Origin: JAJFUI01 sp039698035
GTDB taxonomy: Bacteria > Planctomycetota > Planctomycetia > Pirellulales > Thermoguttaceae
Direction: 5' to 3'
Assembly (NCBI GenBank): GCA_039698035.1
Contig: JBDKSW010000012.1
Coordinates: 124,001 to 188,000 of the forward strand
DNA: 64,000 nucleotides
The position numbers were made by a program, and so were the translations under genes. The notes beneath the pieces were generated by a model. The model had not been told where the DNA came from. It made no database searches and saw only the letters and a program-made list of their open reading frames with translations. Numbering within the stretch: the first letter of the stretch is position 1; each line of letters opens with the position of its first letter. Positions 11,751 to 19,670 of the stretch are shown here, piece by piece.

Positions 11751-13418
11751 CTAGTCTCGCCGCTTCTGGTCGAGGTGGCCGGACTTGCTGATCGCGCGCC
11801 AGAGACGCAACCCGAGGGCAACGCTGACGACTCCGGCGGCCAGGCCGAACGACGAGATGCCAAACATGAGCGGCGGCACCGGACGGCTCAGCAGCAGCGA
11901 TGCGCCGACAAACAGCGAACTGGCCAAGAGGCCCAGCACCAACCGGTTCACGGAGGGCTCGAGGCCGCGGTGGTCGAGATGGATGTCGAACCGGCCGCCT
12001 TGCATCTGCTCCAAAACGTCGGAGATGCCTTGCGGCAAAATATCGACCAGGTGTTCGAGCTCCGAGTAGAGGCGGTGCAGCTTGCGCAGCCGGCGGCGTG
12101 GCGAGAGGCGTCGCCACAGGAGCTTCCGCCGATAGGGCCGAATCATTTCCACCAGACTGAATTTCGGGCTTAACTGCCGGGCGGTCCCTTCGAGCGTCAC
12201 CAACGCCTTCAACAGCATGACGATCCGCGCGGGCAGCATGATGTGGTAGCGCCGCACCTGCTCCATGATCTCGTTGAGCGCGCCGCTGAGATCGAACTTC
12301 TCCAACGACTGGCTGGCGTAATACGAAAGGAAGTCGGCCACGTCGATTGCCAGGGCCGAACGGTCCAGATCGATGGGCGCCTTGCCAAGCCGGAGGATCA
12401 TGGAGGTCATGTGCTCGGCGTCCAGTCCGCTGAGCGCGACGAGCATCTCGCCAAGCCCTTCATGTAGCCGTTCGTCGATGCGGCCGACCATGCCGAAATC
12501 CAGCAGTCCGACCTGACAGTCCTTCATGACCAACAGGTTGCCAGGGTGCGGGTCGGCGTGGTAGAAGCCACGGTCAAAGATCATTTTGAGACACACGGCC
12601 GCGCCGCGTCGCGCCACCTCTTCCTTATCGACGTTGGCTTCCGCCAGACCGCGAGCGTCGGACAGCTTGATTCCTTCGAGCAGCTCCATCGTCAGCACAC
12701 GACGGCTGCACAGCTCGGGGTAGGTTCGCGGAATGTGGACGGTCGGGTCGTCGCAGAAGTCGTGGGCGAACTGCTGAAGGTTGCGTTCTTCGCGGCCGAA
12801 GTCCAACTCGCGCCGCATCGTCCGCTGGAACTCGGCGGCAATCGCCTGGGGACGATAGTTGCGGAACTCGGGCACCATCTCGGCAATGGCGGCCAGGCCG
12901 GTGAGGATGTCCATGTCCACGGCGACCTTCTTCTCGATGTCGGTGTGGAGCACTTTGACGACAACCGACTCGCCCGAATGAAGGCGGGCCCGATGGACCT
13001 GTCCGATGGACGCCGAGGCCATGGCCGTCGGCTGGAACTCGGCGAACAACTGGCCGACTGGCCGGCCAAGTTCCGATGCCACCAGCTTCTCGACCTCGTT
13101 GGCCGGATCGGCCGGGACGTTCGCCTGAAGGTGCTGAAATTCATCGGCCAGCGGGACGCCGACCAAGTCGGGCCGGGTGCTGAGCATCTGACCCAGCTTG
13201 ATGAACGTGGGCCCGAGCTCGGCCAACGCCATGCGCAAGCGGGTTTCCCAAGGACTCCGAGCGATGGCCGCGCCGCCGCGCGCTTTGAGAAGGTCTTTAG
13301 CGAAATCGGGGCCAAGACGTCCCACCCACGCGGCCACGCCGTATTTGCTGAGCACCTCGACGATCTCGTACCAACGACCGACGTGGCGATAGATTTGCGG
13401 GATGGAACTGAGTTTCAT
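11751..13418 (-). CDS. ABC1/UbiB (AarF) family atypical kinase
   Basis: A 555-residue membrane-anchored kinase-like protein. The family marks are present: the KxGQ region GPTFIKLGQMLSTRPD, the ASIGQVHRARL nucleotide loop that replaces the usual glycine-rich loop, the VVVKVL lysine strand, and the HADPHPGNLLV catalytic segment followed by LLDFGMVG. Two C-terminal hydrophobic helices (LVLGLLASSLFVGASLLLS and ISSFGLAAGVVSVALGL) anchor it in the membrane. UbiB-type proteins support the synthesis or movement of isoprenoid quinones and other membrane lipids through ATPase activity. It is divergent from the Mla-type lipid transport genes starting at 13620, which fits a lipid role. No ubi biosynthesis gene is nearby, so the exact lipid is open. 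Confidence 0.88.
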   Translation of the reverse strand: MKLSSIPQIYRHVGRWYEIVEVLSKYGVAAWVGRLGPDFAKDLLKARGGAAIARSPWETRLRMALAELGPTFIKLGQMLSTRPDLVGVPLADEFQHLQANVPADPANEVEKLVASELGRPVGQLFAEFQPTAMASASIGQVHRARLHSGESVVVKVLHTDIEKKVAVDMDILTGLAAIAEMVPEFRNYRPQAIAAEFQRTMRRELDFGREERNLQQFAHDFCDDPTVHIPRTYPELCSRRVLTMELLEGIKLSDARGLAEANVDKEEVARRGAAVCLKMIFDRGFYHADPHPGNLLVMKDCQVGLLDFGMVGRIDERLHEGLGEMLVALSGLDAEHMTSMILRLGKAPIDLDRSALAIDVADFLSYYASQSLEKFDLSGALNEIMEQVRRYHIMLPARIVMLLKALVTLEGTARQLSPKFSLVEMIRPYRRKLLWRRLSPRRRLRKLHRLYSELEHLVDILPQGISDVLEQMQGGRFDIHLDHRGLEPSVNRLVLGLLASSLFVGASLLLSRPVPPLMFGISSFGLAAGVVSVALGLRLWRAISKSGHLDQKRRD

Positions 13419-13619
13419 GGTGTGCCGATCCGGTCGGGAAGCCTACCCACTACTCTACGCCAGCCGGGGGTGGCTGGCCAGCGGCCCCCCACAGACCGCC
13501 GCTGGCAGTCCCACCAGCTACCCCAGCTTGCCAGGTCGGTAAATCCGCTGCAACCGACAGTCTTTACTCAAGCCGCAGCATCGGCACGACGAAATAATGG
13601 GAGAAGGGATCGTACGCAA

Positions 13620-14495
13620 ATGGCAGCCAACTCATCGGAAGTCCCACGCCCGGGATCTCGCACGGGTGGACCGTTGGATCTTCTCGTCAACTGGATCGCC
13701 GACCTTGGCGGTGCGGCGATGGACTGGATTGCGGGCCTTGGGAACATGGCCCGGTTCTCGCTTCGGACGGTCGGGTGGATGTTCGCGCGATTGCCACGGA
13801 AGGAGACACTGCTGCCAAACTTCTATCAGATTGGCGTGCTGAGCCTGCCCGTGGTCGCTCTGACCGGCACGTTCATCGGCATGGTGCTGGTGGTGCAGAG
13901 CTATGTGCAGTTTCGCAATTTGCACATGGAGGCCAAGCTGGGCGCGGTGATCAACATGTCGTTGGTCCGCGAGCTTGGGCCCGTATTGGCGGCCACCATG
14001 CTGGCCGGTCGGGTCGGAAGCGCCATGGCGGCCGAGCTTGGGACGATGCGTGTCACCGAGCAGATTGACGCCCTAGTGACGATGGGCGCCAATCCGATTC
14101 AGTATTTGGTGGTGCCGCGGTTTTTGGGCTGTCTGCTGTTGATCCCGGCGCTGACGGTGATGGCCGATTTCATGGGCGTTGCCGGCGCGTTGTTCTACGC
14201 GGTTGGGTTGCTGGGGATCGACTGGCACCACTATATCGAGAACTCGCGGCACTTCGTCGGCAATTTCGACTTGTTCGCCGGCGTGTTCAAGAGCCTGTTT
14301 TTTGGCGCGGCCATCGCGCTGATTGCGTGCTACCGCGGATTCCATTGCGACCCGGGGGCCGAGGGCGTTGGTCGGGCCGCCACGGCCGCGTTCGTCTATT
14401 CGTTTGTCATGATTCTCTTGTTGGATCTGGTGTTGGGAATCGGTTTGGACGGCCTCTACTTCACGCTTTGGCCCGAGGCGCCAAAACTGCTTTGA
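13620..14495 (+). CDS. MlaE-type ABC transporter permease
   Basis: A 291-residue inner-membrane permease of the MlaE family, which with MlaF and MlaD moves phospholipid between the inner and outer membranes. The five to six hydrophobic spans and the conserved ELGPVLAATMLAGRVGSAMA and AELGTMRVTEQIDAL segments are unmistakable. The ATG at 13620 follows GGGAGAAGG at a slightly long distance; a much longer open frame upstream runs through the divergent ubiB-like gene and is not coding. About 60 residues of N-terminal extension precede the first conserved segment and include amphipathic sequence (DLLVNWIADLGGAAMDWIAG), probably the membrane-elbow helix. First gene of a compact mlaE-mlaF-mlaD set. 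Confidence 0.9.
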   Translation: MAANSSEVPRPGSRTGGPLDLLVNWIADLGGAAMDWIAGLGNMARFSLRTVGWMFARLPRKETLLPNFYQIGVLSLPVVALTGTFIGMVLVVQSYVQFRNLHMEAKLGAVINMSLVRELGPVLAATMLAGRVGSAMAAELGTMRVTEQIDALVTMGANPIQYLVVPRFLGCLLLIPALTVMADFMGVAGALFYAVGLLGIDWHHYIENSRHFVGNFDLFAGVFKSLFFGAAIALIACYRGFHCDPGAEGVGRAATAAFVYSFVMILLLDLVLGIGLDGLYFTLWPEAPKLL

Positions 14496-14562
14496 GACAT
14501 ATCACCCCTTGAGAAAGGGCGGCCATTGCCAGAGCGATTGGCAACCGCCGCCGCACGGCCCA

Positions 14563-15402
14563 ATGGTCAACGTCGCAGTATCGCCGGTGAATTCTTCCGC
14601 GCCGCCGATCCATCTGGATCATGTGTCGGTCAGTTTTGGCCGTCAGCAGGTGTTGCGAGATATCGACCTGACGATCGCGCGTGGTCAGACGCTGGCCATC
14701 ATCGGTGAAAGCGGCTGCGGCAAGACCGTGCTGCTGAAGACAATCATTGGGCTGCTTCGGCCGACACGGGGCGCCGTTTATTTTGACGGCCGGAACTTGG
14801 CGAAGCTCGGCGAGCGCGAATTGACGCGCCAGCGGATTCGTTTTGGGTTCCTTTTTCAGCAGGCGGCCCTGTTCGACAGCATGACGATCGCCCAGAACAT
14901 CGCTTTTTCGCTGCGGCAGCACACGCACAAGCCGATGCAGGAAATCCGTGAGATCGTCTCGTCGCGGCTGGCCGAGGTCGGATTGCCGGAGGACATTCTT
15001 GTGAAGAAGCCGGCCGAGCTCTCCGGGGGAATGCGAAAGCGGGTTGGACTGGCCCGGGCGCTCGCACTGGAGCCTGAAATCATGCTCTACGACGAGCCGA
15101 CGACGGGCCTGGACCCGATCATGAGCGACGTGATCAACGAATTGATTCTTGGCGCCCGCCAGCACCATCCGGTGACGAGCATCGTGGTGACGCACGACAT
15201 GCGGACCGCGCAGAAGGTGGCCGACCGCGTGGTCATGCTCTACCCGCTAGCACGGCTGGACGCGGAGGACTCGCAGATGATCTACGACGGGCCGGCCGAC
15301 CGGATCGAAGAGGCCGCCGACCCGCGTGTGTCGCAATTCGTCCGCGGCGAGGCGGGCGGGCGTCTGATGGAAATGAGGCAACAGAACGGACACGCCCGGT
15401 AA
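14563..15402 (+). CDS. MlaF-type ABC transporter ATPase
   Basis: A 279-residue cytoplasmic ATPase that powers the MlaE permease. It has the Walker A GESGCGKT, the Q-loop FGFLFQQAALFDSM, the signature LSGGMRKRVGLARAL and the Walker B IMLYDEPTTGLDP, followed by the switch VVTHDM. The signature LSGGM with the double basic residues is typical of the MlaF/Mkl lineage. The ATG at 14563 is preferred over an upstream opening at 14509 because the added 18 residues are unconserved. It lies 67 bases downstream of mlaE and 84 bases upstream of mlaD, on the same strand. The C-terminal tail beyond residue 245 is variable. Confidence 0.92.
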   Translation: MVNVAVSPVNSSAPPIHLDHVSVSFGRQQVLRDIDLTIARGQTLAIIGESGCGKTVLLKTIIGLLRPTRGAVYFDGRNLAKLGERELTRQRIRFGFLFQQAALFDSMTIAQNIAFSLRQHTHKPMQEIREIVSSRLAEVGLPEDILVKKPAELSGGMRKRVGLARALALEPEIMLYDEPTTGLDPIMSDVINELILGARQHHPVTSIVVTHDMRTAQKVADRVVMLYPLARLDAEDSQMIYDGPADRIEEAADPRVSQFVRGEAGGRLMEMRQQNGHAR

Positions 15403-15486
15403 GATACGGGAAGCGGGGCGTCCGTAAGCGAACCGGGTGTCTCCGGCGGCTTGCCGGCAGGCATCCCATGCGTGGGAATCGCAATC

Positions 15487-16605
15487 ATGGACGACAGGGT
15501 CATGCAGTTTCGCGTCGGCGTCGTGGCGCTGGCGACATTATTCATCACCGGCATCCTGGTCGTGATGTTCGGCAAGTTGCCGACGATCATGGGCAGCTAC
15601 ACGGTCTACGTGCGTTTCGGCTATGCGCCTGGCATTACCGATGGCACACCGGTTCGCAAGAGCGGCGTCTTGATTGGGCGTGTGAGCGAGGTGGCGTTGG
15701 CCGATCACCAGGAGCAAGTCCTCGTCACGTTGAAGATTGACAAGAACAAGCACGTTTTCAAGAACGAGGACTGCTTCATCACGCGCGACTCGTTGGTTGG
15801 CGACGCGGCCCTGGCGTTTCGCCCGAACCCAAAGAAGGCGTCGTTGCGAAACCAGCGAATCGAGGACGGCGCGACGCTGGTGGGAGAGGTGTTGGACGAC
15901 CCCACCGGCTTAAAGCAGGCATTGCAGGGCCCCATCAACACGGTGACGGAAACGGGCGAGGCGTTGACGCAGGCCAGCAGGCAGCTTGGCAGCGCGGCCA
16001 AGAAGGTGGATGAGCTTCTCGATTCCGAGCGGCAACGCATTCACGATGTTTTGGAAAACGCCAGCGAATCGCTCAAGGCGTTTCGGACCGTGATTGGCGA
16101 CCCTCAGACGCAGCAACGTCTTGGCGAGGCGATGCGAAAACTGCCCGACACGCTCGACAACATGAATCGGACGTTTCATTCGGCGGACGAAAGCCTGCGG
16201 GCATTTAGTCGCCGGACGGGTCCAGACCAGAGAACGGCCGTCGAGCGGATGGTGGAGACCATCGAGTTGACCGACCGGGCGCTCCGGAAGTTCAGCGAAT
16301 CGACCGATCCGAGCAAGCCGCCCCCGGTGGACCAGATTGCGGACGCCGTGACGAACATCAATGAGATCACACGTCTGCTGCGGCAGGTTTTGGACCGCAT
16401 CGACCGCGGCGACGGCTCGATCGGCGCGTTGTTGAACGATCGCCAACTGTACGACCGCCTGAACCGAGCGGCCAGGAATGTCGAGCAGGTAACGCGCGAC
16501 ATCCGGCCGATCGTGCAGGACGCCAAAGTGTTTTCGGACAAGGTTTCACGTCATCCGGGCGTGCTGCTCCGCGACGCCGTGCGACCGGGCGCCGGGGTGA
16601 AGTGA
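15487..16605 (+). CDS. MlaD/MCE-domain substrate-binding protein
   Basis: A 372-residue protein with one N-terminal membrane helix (VGVVALATLFITGILVVMF) and a periplasmic MCE domain starting at SYTVYVRFGYAPGI, including GTPVRKSGVLIGRV. MCE domains form hexameric rings that carry lipid between membranes. Beyond about residue 150 the protein is long, polar and helical (AKKVDELLDSERQRIHDVLE), so it resembles the extended MCE proteins that build tubes or spans rather than the short E. coli MlaD (183 residues). The ATG at 15487 gives MDDRVMQFRVG immediately before the helix. It completes the lipid-transport set with the two genes upstream. Confidence 0.88.
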   Translation: MDDRVMQFRVGVVALATLFITGILVVMFGKLPTIMGSYTVYVRFGYAPGITDGTPVRKSGVLIGRVSEVALADHQEQVLVTLKIDKNKHVFKNEDCFITRDSLVGDAALAFRPNPKKASLRNQRIEDGATLVGEVLDDPTGLKQALQGPINTVTETGEALTQASRQLGSAAKKVDELLDSERQRIHDVLENASESLKAFRTVIGDPQTQQRLGEAMRKLPDTLDNMNRTFHSADESLRAFSRRTGPDQRTAVERMVETIELTDRALRKFSESTDPSKPPPVDQIADAVTNINEITRLLRQVLDRIDRGDGSIGALLNDRQLYDRLNRAARNVEQVTRDIRPIVQDAKVFSDKVSRHPGVLLRDAVRPGAGVK

Positions 16606-16671
16606 TTCGCGGGTTCCGAGTTGGAGCCGCTCGGTTTTCGCGGCGGACGCCAATGCTGTTATAATGACGGC

Positions 16672-17379
16672 ATGGGGAAGTGCTATTTCGTCTCGGACCT
16701 GCACCTGCTGGCCAATCGTTCGGCCGCCCATCGGTATCTTGCTCAGATCAGCCGGGCAGCCGCTCGCGCCGAGGTCTTCGTGCTTGGTGGCGACATTTTC
16801 GATTTTGCGTGGGCCGACATGCCCATTGCTCGTTCGGTGGCCTGGGCCGTCAAGTGGCTTGGAGAGCTGGCGTCGTCGAGTCCTCGTTGCCATTTCCATC
16901 TGGTGCTTGGCAATCACGACTATCATCAGGTGTTTATCGATCGGCTCGTGAGGCTGGAAAAGCAGGTCCGCAATCTGTCGTGGCACCCGTTCTATCTGCG
17001 ACTGGGCAGCAGCGTGTTTTTGCACGGCGATGTGGCCAGTCGGCGGATGGACGCACGCAGACTGGCCGAGGCTCGGGACCGCTGGTTGGACAAACGGCGT
17101 CGCGGGCCGTTCCTGAGCCGGCTTTACGACGTGGTCGTGCTAACGCGGCTGCACAAGCCGGTGGCCCATCTGGCTTTCTCGAAGCGGATCGTGGCCCGGC
17201 GTGTGCTGAACTACCTGGAGAGCATCCGGCAGGGCCCACGCGACGGCGTGCGCGACGTTTATTTTGGCCACACGCATCGGCGGATCTCCAGCTATCGCTA
17301 TCGTGGCCTGCTGTTTCATAACGGCGGCGCGCCGATCAAGGGCGTGAAGTTTCGCATCATCGAGGCCCGGGCCGGCTGA
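16672..17379 (+). CDS. LpxH-like UDP-2,3-diacylglucosamine diphosphatase / calcineurin-like phosphoesterase
   Basis: A 235-residue metallophosphoesterase. All metal-site motifs are visible: DxH in SDLHLL (Asp9, His11), GDxxD in LGGDIFDF, GNHD in VLGNHDYHQ, a middle His in FLHGDVAS and the C-terminal GHTH. The length and order match LpxH, which removes UMP from UDP-2,3-diacylglucosamine in lipid A synthesis. The similarity is not strong enough to exclude another phosphoesterase. The ATG at 16672 gives MGKCYFVSDLHLL, the usual near-immediate start. It begins 66 bases after the MCE gene on the same strand, placing it in an envelope-lipid transcript, which supports a lipid-related substrate. Confidence 0.7.
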   Translation: MGKCYFVSDLHLLANRSAAHRYLAQISRAAARAEVFVLGGDIFDFAWADMPIARSVAWAVKWLGELASSSPRCHFHLVLGNHDYHQVFIDRLVRLEKQVRNLSWHPFYLRLGSSVFLHGDVASRRMDARRLAEARDRWLDKRRRGPFLSRLYDVVVLTRLHKPVAHLAFSKRIVARRVLNYLESIRQGPRDGVRDVYFGHTHRRISSYRYRGLLFHNGGAPIKGVKFRIIEARAG

Positions 17380-17495
17380 GCGGACGTTCCATCAACGGTA
17401 TCGCCGCGCAGCGCGCTCGGCCGAGAACTGCCAGGAAGCAGACGGTGATTCGGCCCGTGGGCAGAGGCGGTGATGCCCACATGCCCGGGCGAAGT

Positions 17496-17882
17496 TCAAT
17501 CGTGGCAATGGCAAAACCCACCAGCCACATCGAGCCTGTCGGCAAGGTAGTCGACGACCGCTTGCTCGGGCGTCACTTCGCCCTGGACGACGAACGCTTG
17601 AATGCCGTTATGCTTCAATTCCTCGGCGGCGCGCCAACCCATGCCGTGGCACAGAACGACGTCACAATCCTGCAAGGCGTTGACAATCGCCTCGTGGCCG
17701 TGATGATGTTCGTGCGACTCTCCCTCGTGGCATTCGCCTCGCGCATGGGCGGTAAACGTGTTGTCTCGCAACGAGCGACCGGTGATCTGCTTGTCCTGGA
17801 TCTCGAACACCAAGAAGCACCGGCTGCGGCCAAAGTGGCTGGAAATGGCAACACCGTCTTCCGAAGCGACTGCAATTTTCAT
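17496..17882 (-). CDS. NifX/NifB-type dinitrogenase Fe-Mo cofactor-family protein
   Basis: A 128-residue protein of the dinitrogenase iron-molybdenum cofactor family (NifX, NafY and C-terminal NifB fold). The start MKIAVASEDGVAISSHFGRS and the later VLCHGMGWRAAEELK are characteristic. An unusual insert near residues 50-65 is rich in His, Glu and Cys (ECHEGESHEHHHGHEAI), and the end is CHCHD; both could bind metal. No nitrogenase genes are near, and members of this family outside nitrogen fixation are often partnered with DUF134 regulators, exactly as here: the DUF134 stop is 24 bases upstream. AGAGG lies just before the ATG. Iron-sulfur or metal-cofactor handling is the likely role; it is not proven. 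Confidence 0.85.
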   Translation of the reverse strand: MKIAVASEDGVAISSHFGRSRCFLVFEIQDKQITGRSLRDNTFTAHARGECHEGESHEHHHGHEAIVNALQDCDVVLCHGMGWRAAEELKHNGIQAFVVQGEVTPEQAVVDYLADRLDVAGGFCHCHD

Positions 17883-17906
17883 GGAAACCTCTCGTGATTC
17901 TGACGT

Positions 17907-18428
17907 TTAGTTTCGACCTTGAGCGCGCCGCCCCAGTCGACGGCCACCAGGGCCGTTGCGATGTCGGCAGCACCGACCGGCTGCTGGGCGCTGCGCCGTA
18001 TCCGGCTGGGCGACCGCCGCTTCAACCGCCCGGTGAAAGTTTTTGCCCTGGCAAGCGGGGCAACCCGCGGGGCGTCCCGTTCCGAAAGGCACTTCCCAAA
18101 CGTGCTGGCAATCAGCACACGCAAACGCTCGCATCGTGGCCATTTCGATTTTCCCTCCTTCGATTCGTAATGCCAGCCCTTCGACCAAGGCCTGAGCGAC
18201 CTTCCTTCGGGCCGTCTCGACAATCCGCCCGAAGGTCTGACGAGAAATCCTCATTCGCTCGGCGGCCTGCTCCTGATAGAGCGCCTCGTAGTCGGCCAAG
18301 CGAAGGGCCTCGAACTCGTCCACGGCCAGGACCACTTCGCCCAGCGAGCAGGCGGGAACGCCAGCGGGCTTGAACAACGAGGAGCCGGGCAGGGAGCCGA
18401 CGCATCGGCAGTGCTTTGGTCGGGGCAT
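17907..18428 (-). CDS. DUF134 DNA-binding protein with zinc-ribbon tail
   Basis: A 173-residue regulator-like protein. The DUF134 part (residues 1-105) begins MPRPKHCRCVGSLPG and contains a sigma-70 region 4-like helix-turn-helix (EALYQEQAAERMRISRQTFG, IVETARRKVAQALVEG). The C-terminal part has a zinc-ribbon CxxC pair (CADCQHVWEVPFG, then GCPACQGKNFHR) and a basic variable tail. It heads a two-gene transcript with the NifX-like gene. Its own promoter overlaps a perfect palindrome (18445-18468), so autoregulation is likely. GGCGGAG lies 9 bases ahead of the ATG. The DUF134 function is not well characterised; transcriptional control is the usual inference. Confidence 0.85.
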   Translation of the reverse strand: MPRPKHCRCVGSLPGSSLFKPAGVPACSLGEVVLAVDEFEALRLADYEALYQEQAAERMRISRQTFGRIVETARRKVAQALVEGLALRIEGGKIEMATMRAFACADCQHVWEVPFGTGRPAGCPACQGKNFHRAVEAAVAQPDTAQRPAAGRCCRHRNGPGGRRLGRRAQGRN

Positions 18429-18444
18429 TTCGGTTCTCCGCCGG

Positions 18445-18468
18445 TATTATGGGCATATGCCCATAATA
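18445..18468. promoter_or_regulatory. 24-bp perfect palindromic operator
   Basis: The half-site TATTATGGGCAT is followed directly by its exact reverse complement, giving a perfect 24-bp inverted repeat with no spacer. It lies 17 bases upstream of the DUF134 start and covers the -10 box and the whole spacer of that promoter. That is the geometry of a repressor site. The most economical reader is the DUF134 protein itself. Confidence 0.8.
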
Positions 18469-18474
18469 AGTCAA
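18446..18474 (-). promoter_or_regulatory. Sigma-70-type promoter for DUF134-NifX operon
   Basis: On the minus strand the -35 TTGACT (18474-18469) is followed by a 17-base spacer and the -10 CATAAT (18451-18446). Five of six bases match consensus in each box. The DUF134 ATG starts 18 bases beyond the -10 box. The operator palindrome overlaps the -10 and spacer. Confidence 0.7.
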
Positions 18475-18481
18475 GCGGAAT

Positions 18482-19138
18482 TCAGGTCGAATCGCTGGCC
18501 TGGGGTTTTCGGCGTCCGACCATCAGAAACACCGGGAAGTCTCGGAATTCACCGCCGCCGATCTCTTTCTTAACGATGTGGGAGGTAGACACCTTGATGT
18601 CGGTGAAGAGCGCCGCCGCCAAACGGTCTTTGAATTCCGAGCGGTCGAAGCCGCGGTGGCGGACACTGACGGCCGCGTCGGCCGAATGGAAGTTGCCCGG
18701 CTCCGCATCCAAGTCGGCAATGCACAGGATGCCATCGGGCAATAGCATGTCGTGAAACGCGCGCAACACTTGGTCGAGGTTGGCCACGTGGTGCATCACC
18801 ATGCTGGAAACGATCATGTGGAACCGCTTGTCGAGAGCGGGTTGCTTCTCCAAGTCGAGTTGAATCGCGATCATGCCGCCGATGCGGTCATCGCGGATCT
18901 TGGCACGAAGCACATCGAGCATCCCCGGCGAACTGTCGGCGCCGGTGACGCTCCGCACATAAGGAAGCAGAAACAGCCCGAGCAGGCCCGTGCCGCAACC
19001 GTAGTCCAACAGGTCGTCATCGCTGGTTGGCCGGGCCTCCCGGAGAATCGCCATGCCGATGGCTTTCGCAAGTTCGACGCGGCGAGGTTCGGCGTCCCAA
19101 TTGGCGGCGGACAGATCAAAGTGATTCAACGTGTTCAT
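18482..19138 (-). CDS. Class I SAM-dependent methyltransferase
   Basis: A 218-residue Rossmann-type methyltransferase. Motif I is DYGCGTGLLGLFLLP, the acidic end of strand 2 is VTGADSSPGMLDVL, and motif IV follows in MIVSSMVMHHVAN. The C-terminus resembles small-molecule methyltransferases of the UbiE/BioC type, but no substrate can be assigned. The frame is open further upstream to 19390, but the ATG at 19138 gives MNTLNHFDLSAANWD, which places the usual short helix before motif I. Its stop lies 54 bases before the DUF134 start on the same strand, and the operator palindrome is in between, so it is probably a separate transcript. Confidence 0.8.
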   Translation of the reverse strand: MNTLNHFDLSAANWDAEPRRVELAKAIGMAILREARPTSDDDLLDYGCGTGLLGLFLLPYVRSVTGADSSPGMLDVLRAKIRDDRIGGMIAIQLDLEKQPALDKRFHMIVSSMVMHHVANLDQVLRAFHDMLLPDGILCIADLDAEPGNFHSADAAVSVRHRGFDRSEFKDRLAAALFTDIKVSTSHIVKKEIGGGEFRDFPVFLMVGRRKPQASDST

Positions 19139-19670
19139 GGCGATGCCGAGCTGGTTCGATGGTTTCAGGGAATGATCGGCACAAAACGCCCTTGGGGGCC
19201 ACGCGGGCTCGGGCGGCAGAGCCGTGCCGATGCACCCATCATGATAGCGCGACCCGCACCCCGAGAGGAAGCCATGCCGGGCCGAGCGGAAAGCATCTGG
19301 CAAAGATAGGCAGGGTTTGACGGACACCCTGGAACTGCAACTGTCACCTGACGCTAGGCCAGAATGCCAACCGAAAAACCACCACCCCATTTTTGGCCTA
19401 ATCGTGCCTGACCCGGACAGCCGCAGTCAGTCTCAGAGACACCTGCAATCCTGAAGGCGCGGGGAACGGCCGGACAACTCGGGAACGGGCCGCAATGCTC
19501 GCACGACCGGGGAAACCACGTCCACCATATTGACAGCTTTTCCGGCCACGCTAGCATAAACCGATTGTCGTGGCTTTTCCTTCTAACCAAAGTGCAGCAA
19601 AGGATGCGCGTTTTGGGCTCTTCTCACGGCGTCTTTGTCTGCACGCTTTCACACTTTTCAGGAGACGCAA
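19139..19670. other. Intergenic region, 532 bases, between divergent genes
   Basis: No convincing gene is seen in either strand. The right half carries the promoter-like element at 19530-19557 and a leader of about 110 bases for the peptidase gene. The left half (19139-19400) shows only short open frames with no ribosome site or family resemblance. Confidence 0.5.
19530..19557 (+). promoter_or_regulatory. Sigma-70-type promoter for the G1 peptidase gene
   Basis: A perfect -35 box TTGACA at 19530-19535 is followed by a 16-base spacer and TAGCAT (four of six matches) at 19552-19557. The gene starts at 19671, giving a leader of roughly 105 bases that includes the ribosome site GGAGA at 19661-19665. 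Confidence 0.5.

Noticed and set aside
19354..19590. Open frame of 78 codons on the minus strand in the gap before the peptidase gene
   Set aside because: No ribosome site, composition unlike a real protein, and it overlaps the promoter of the plus-strand gene.
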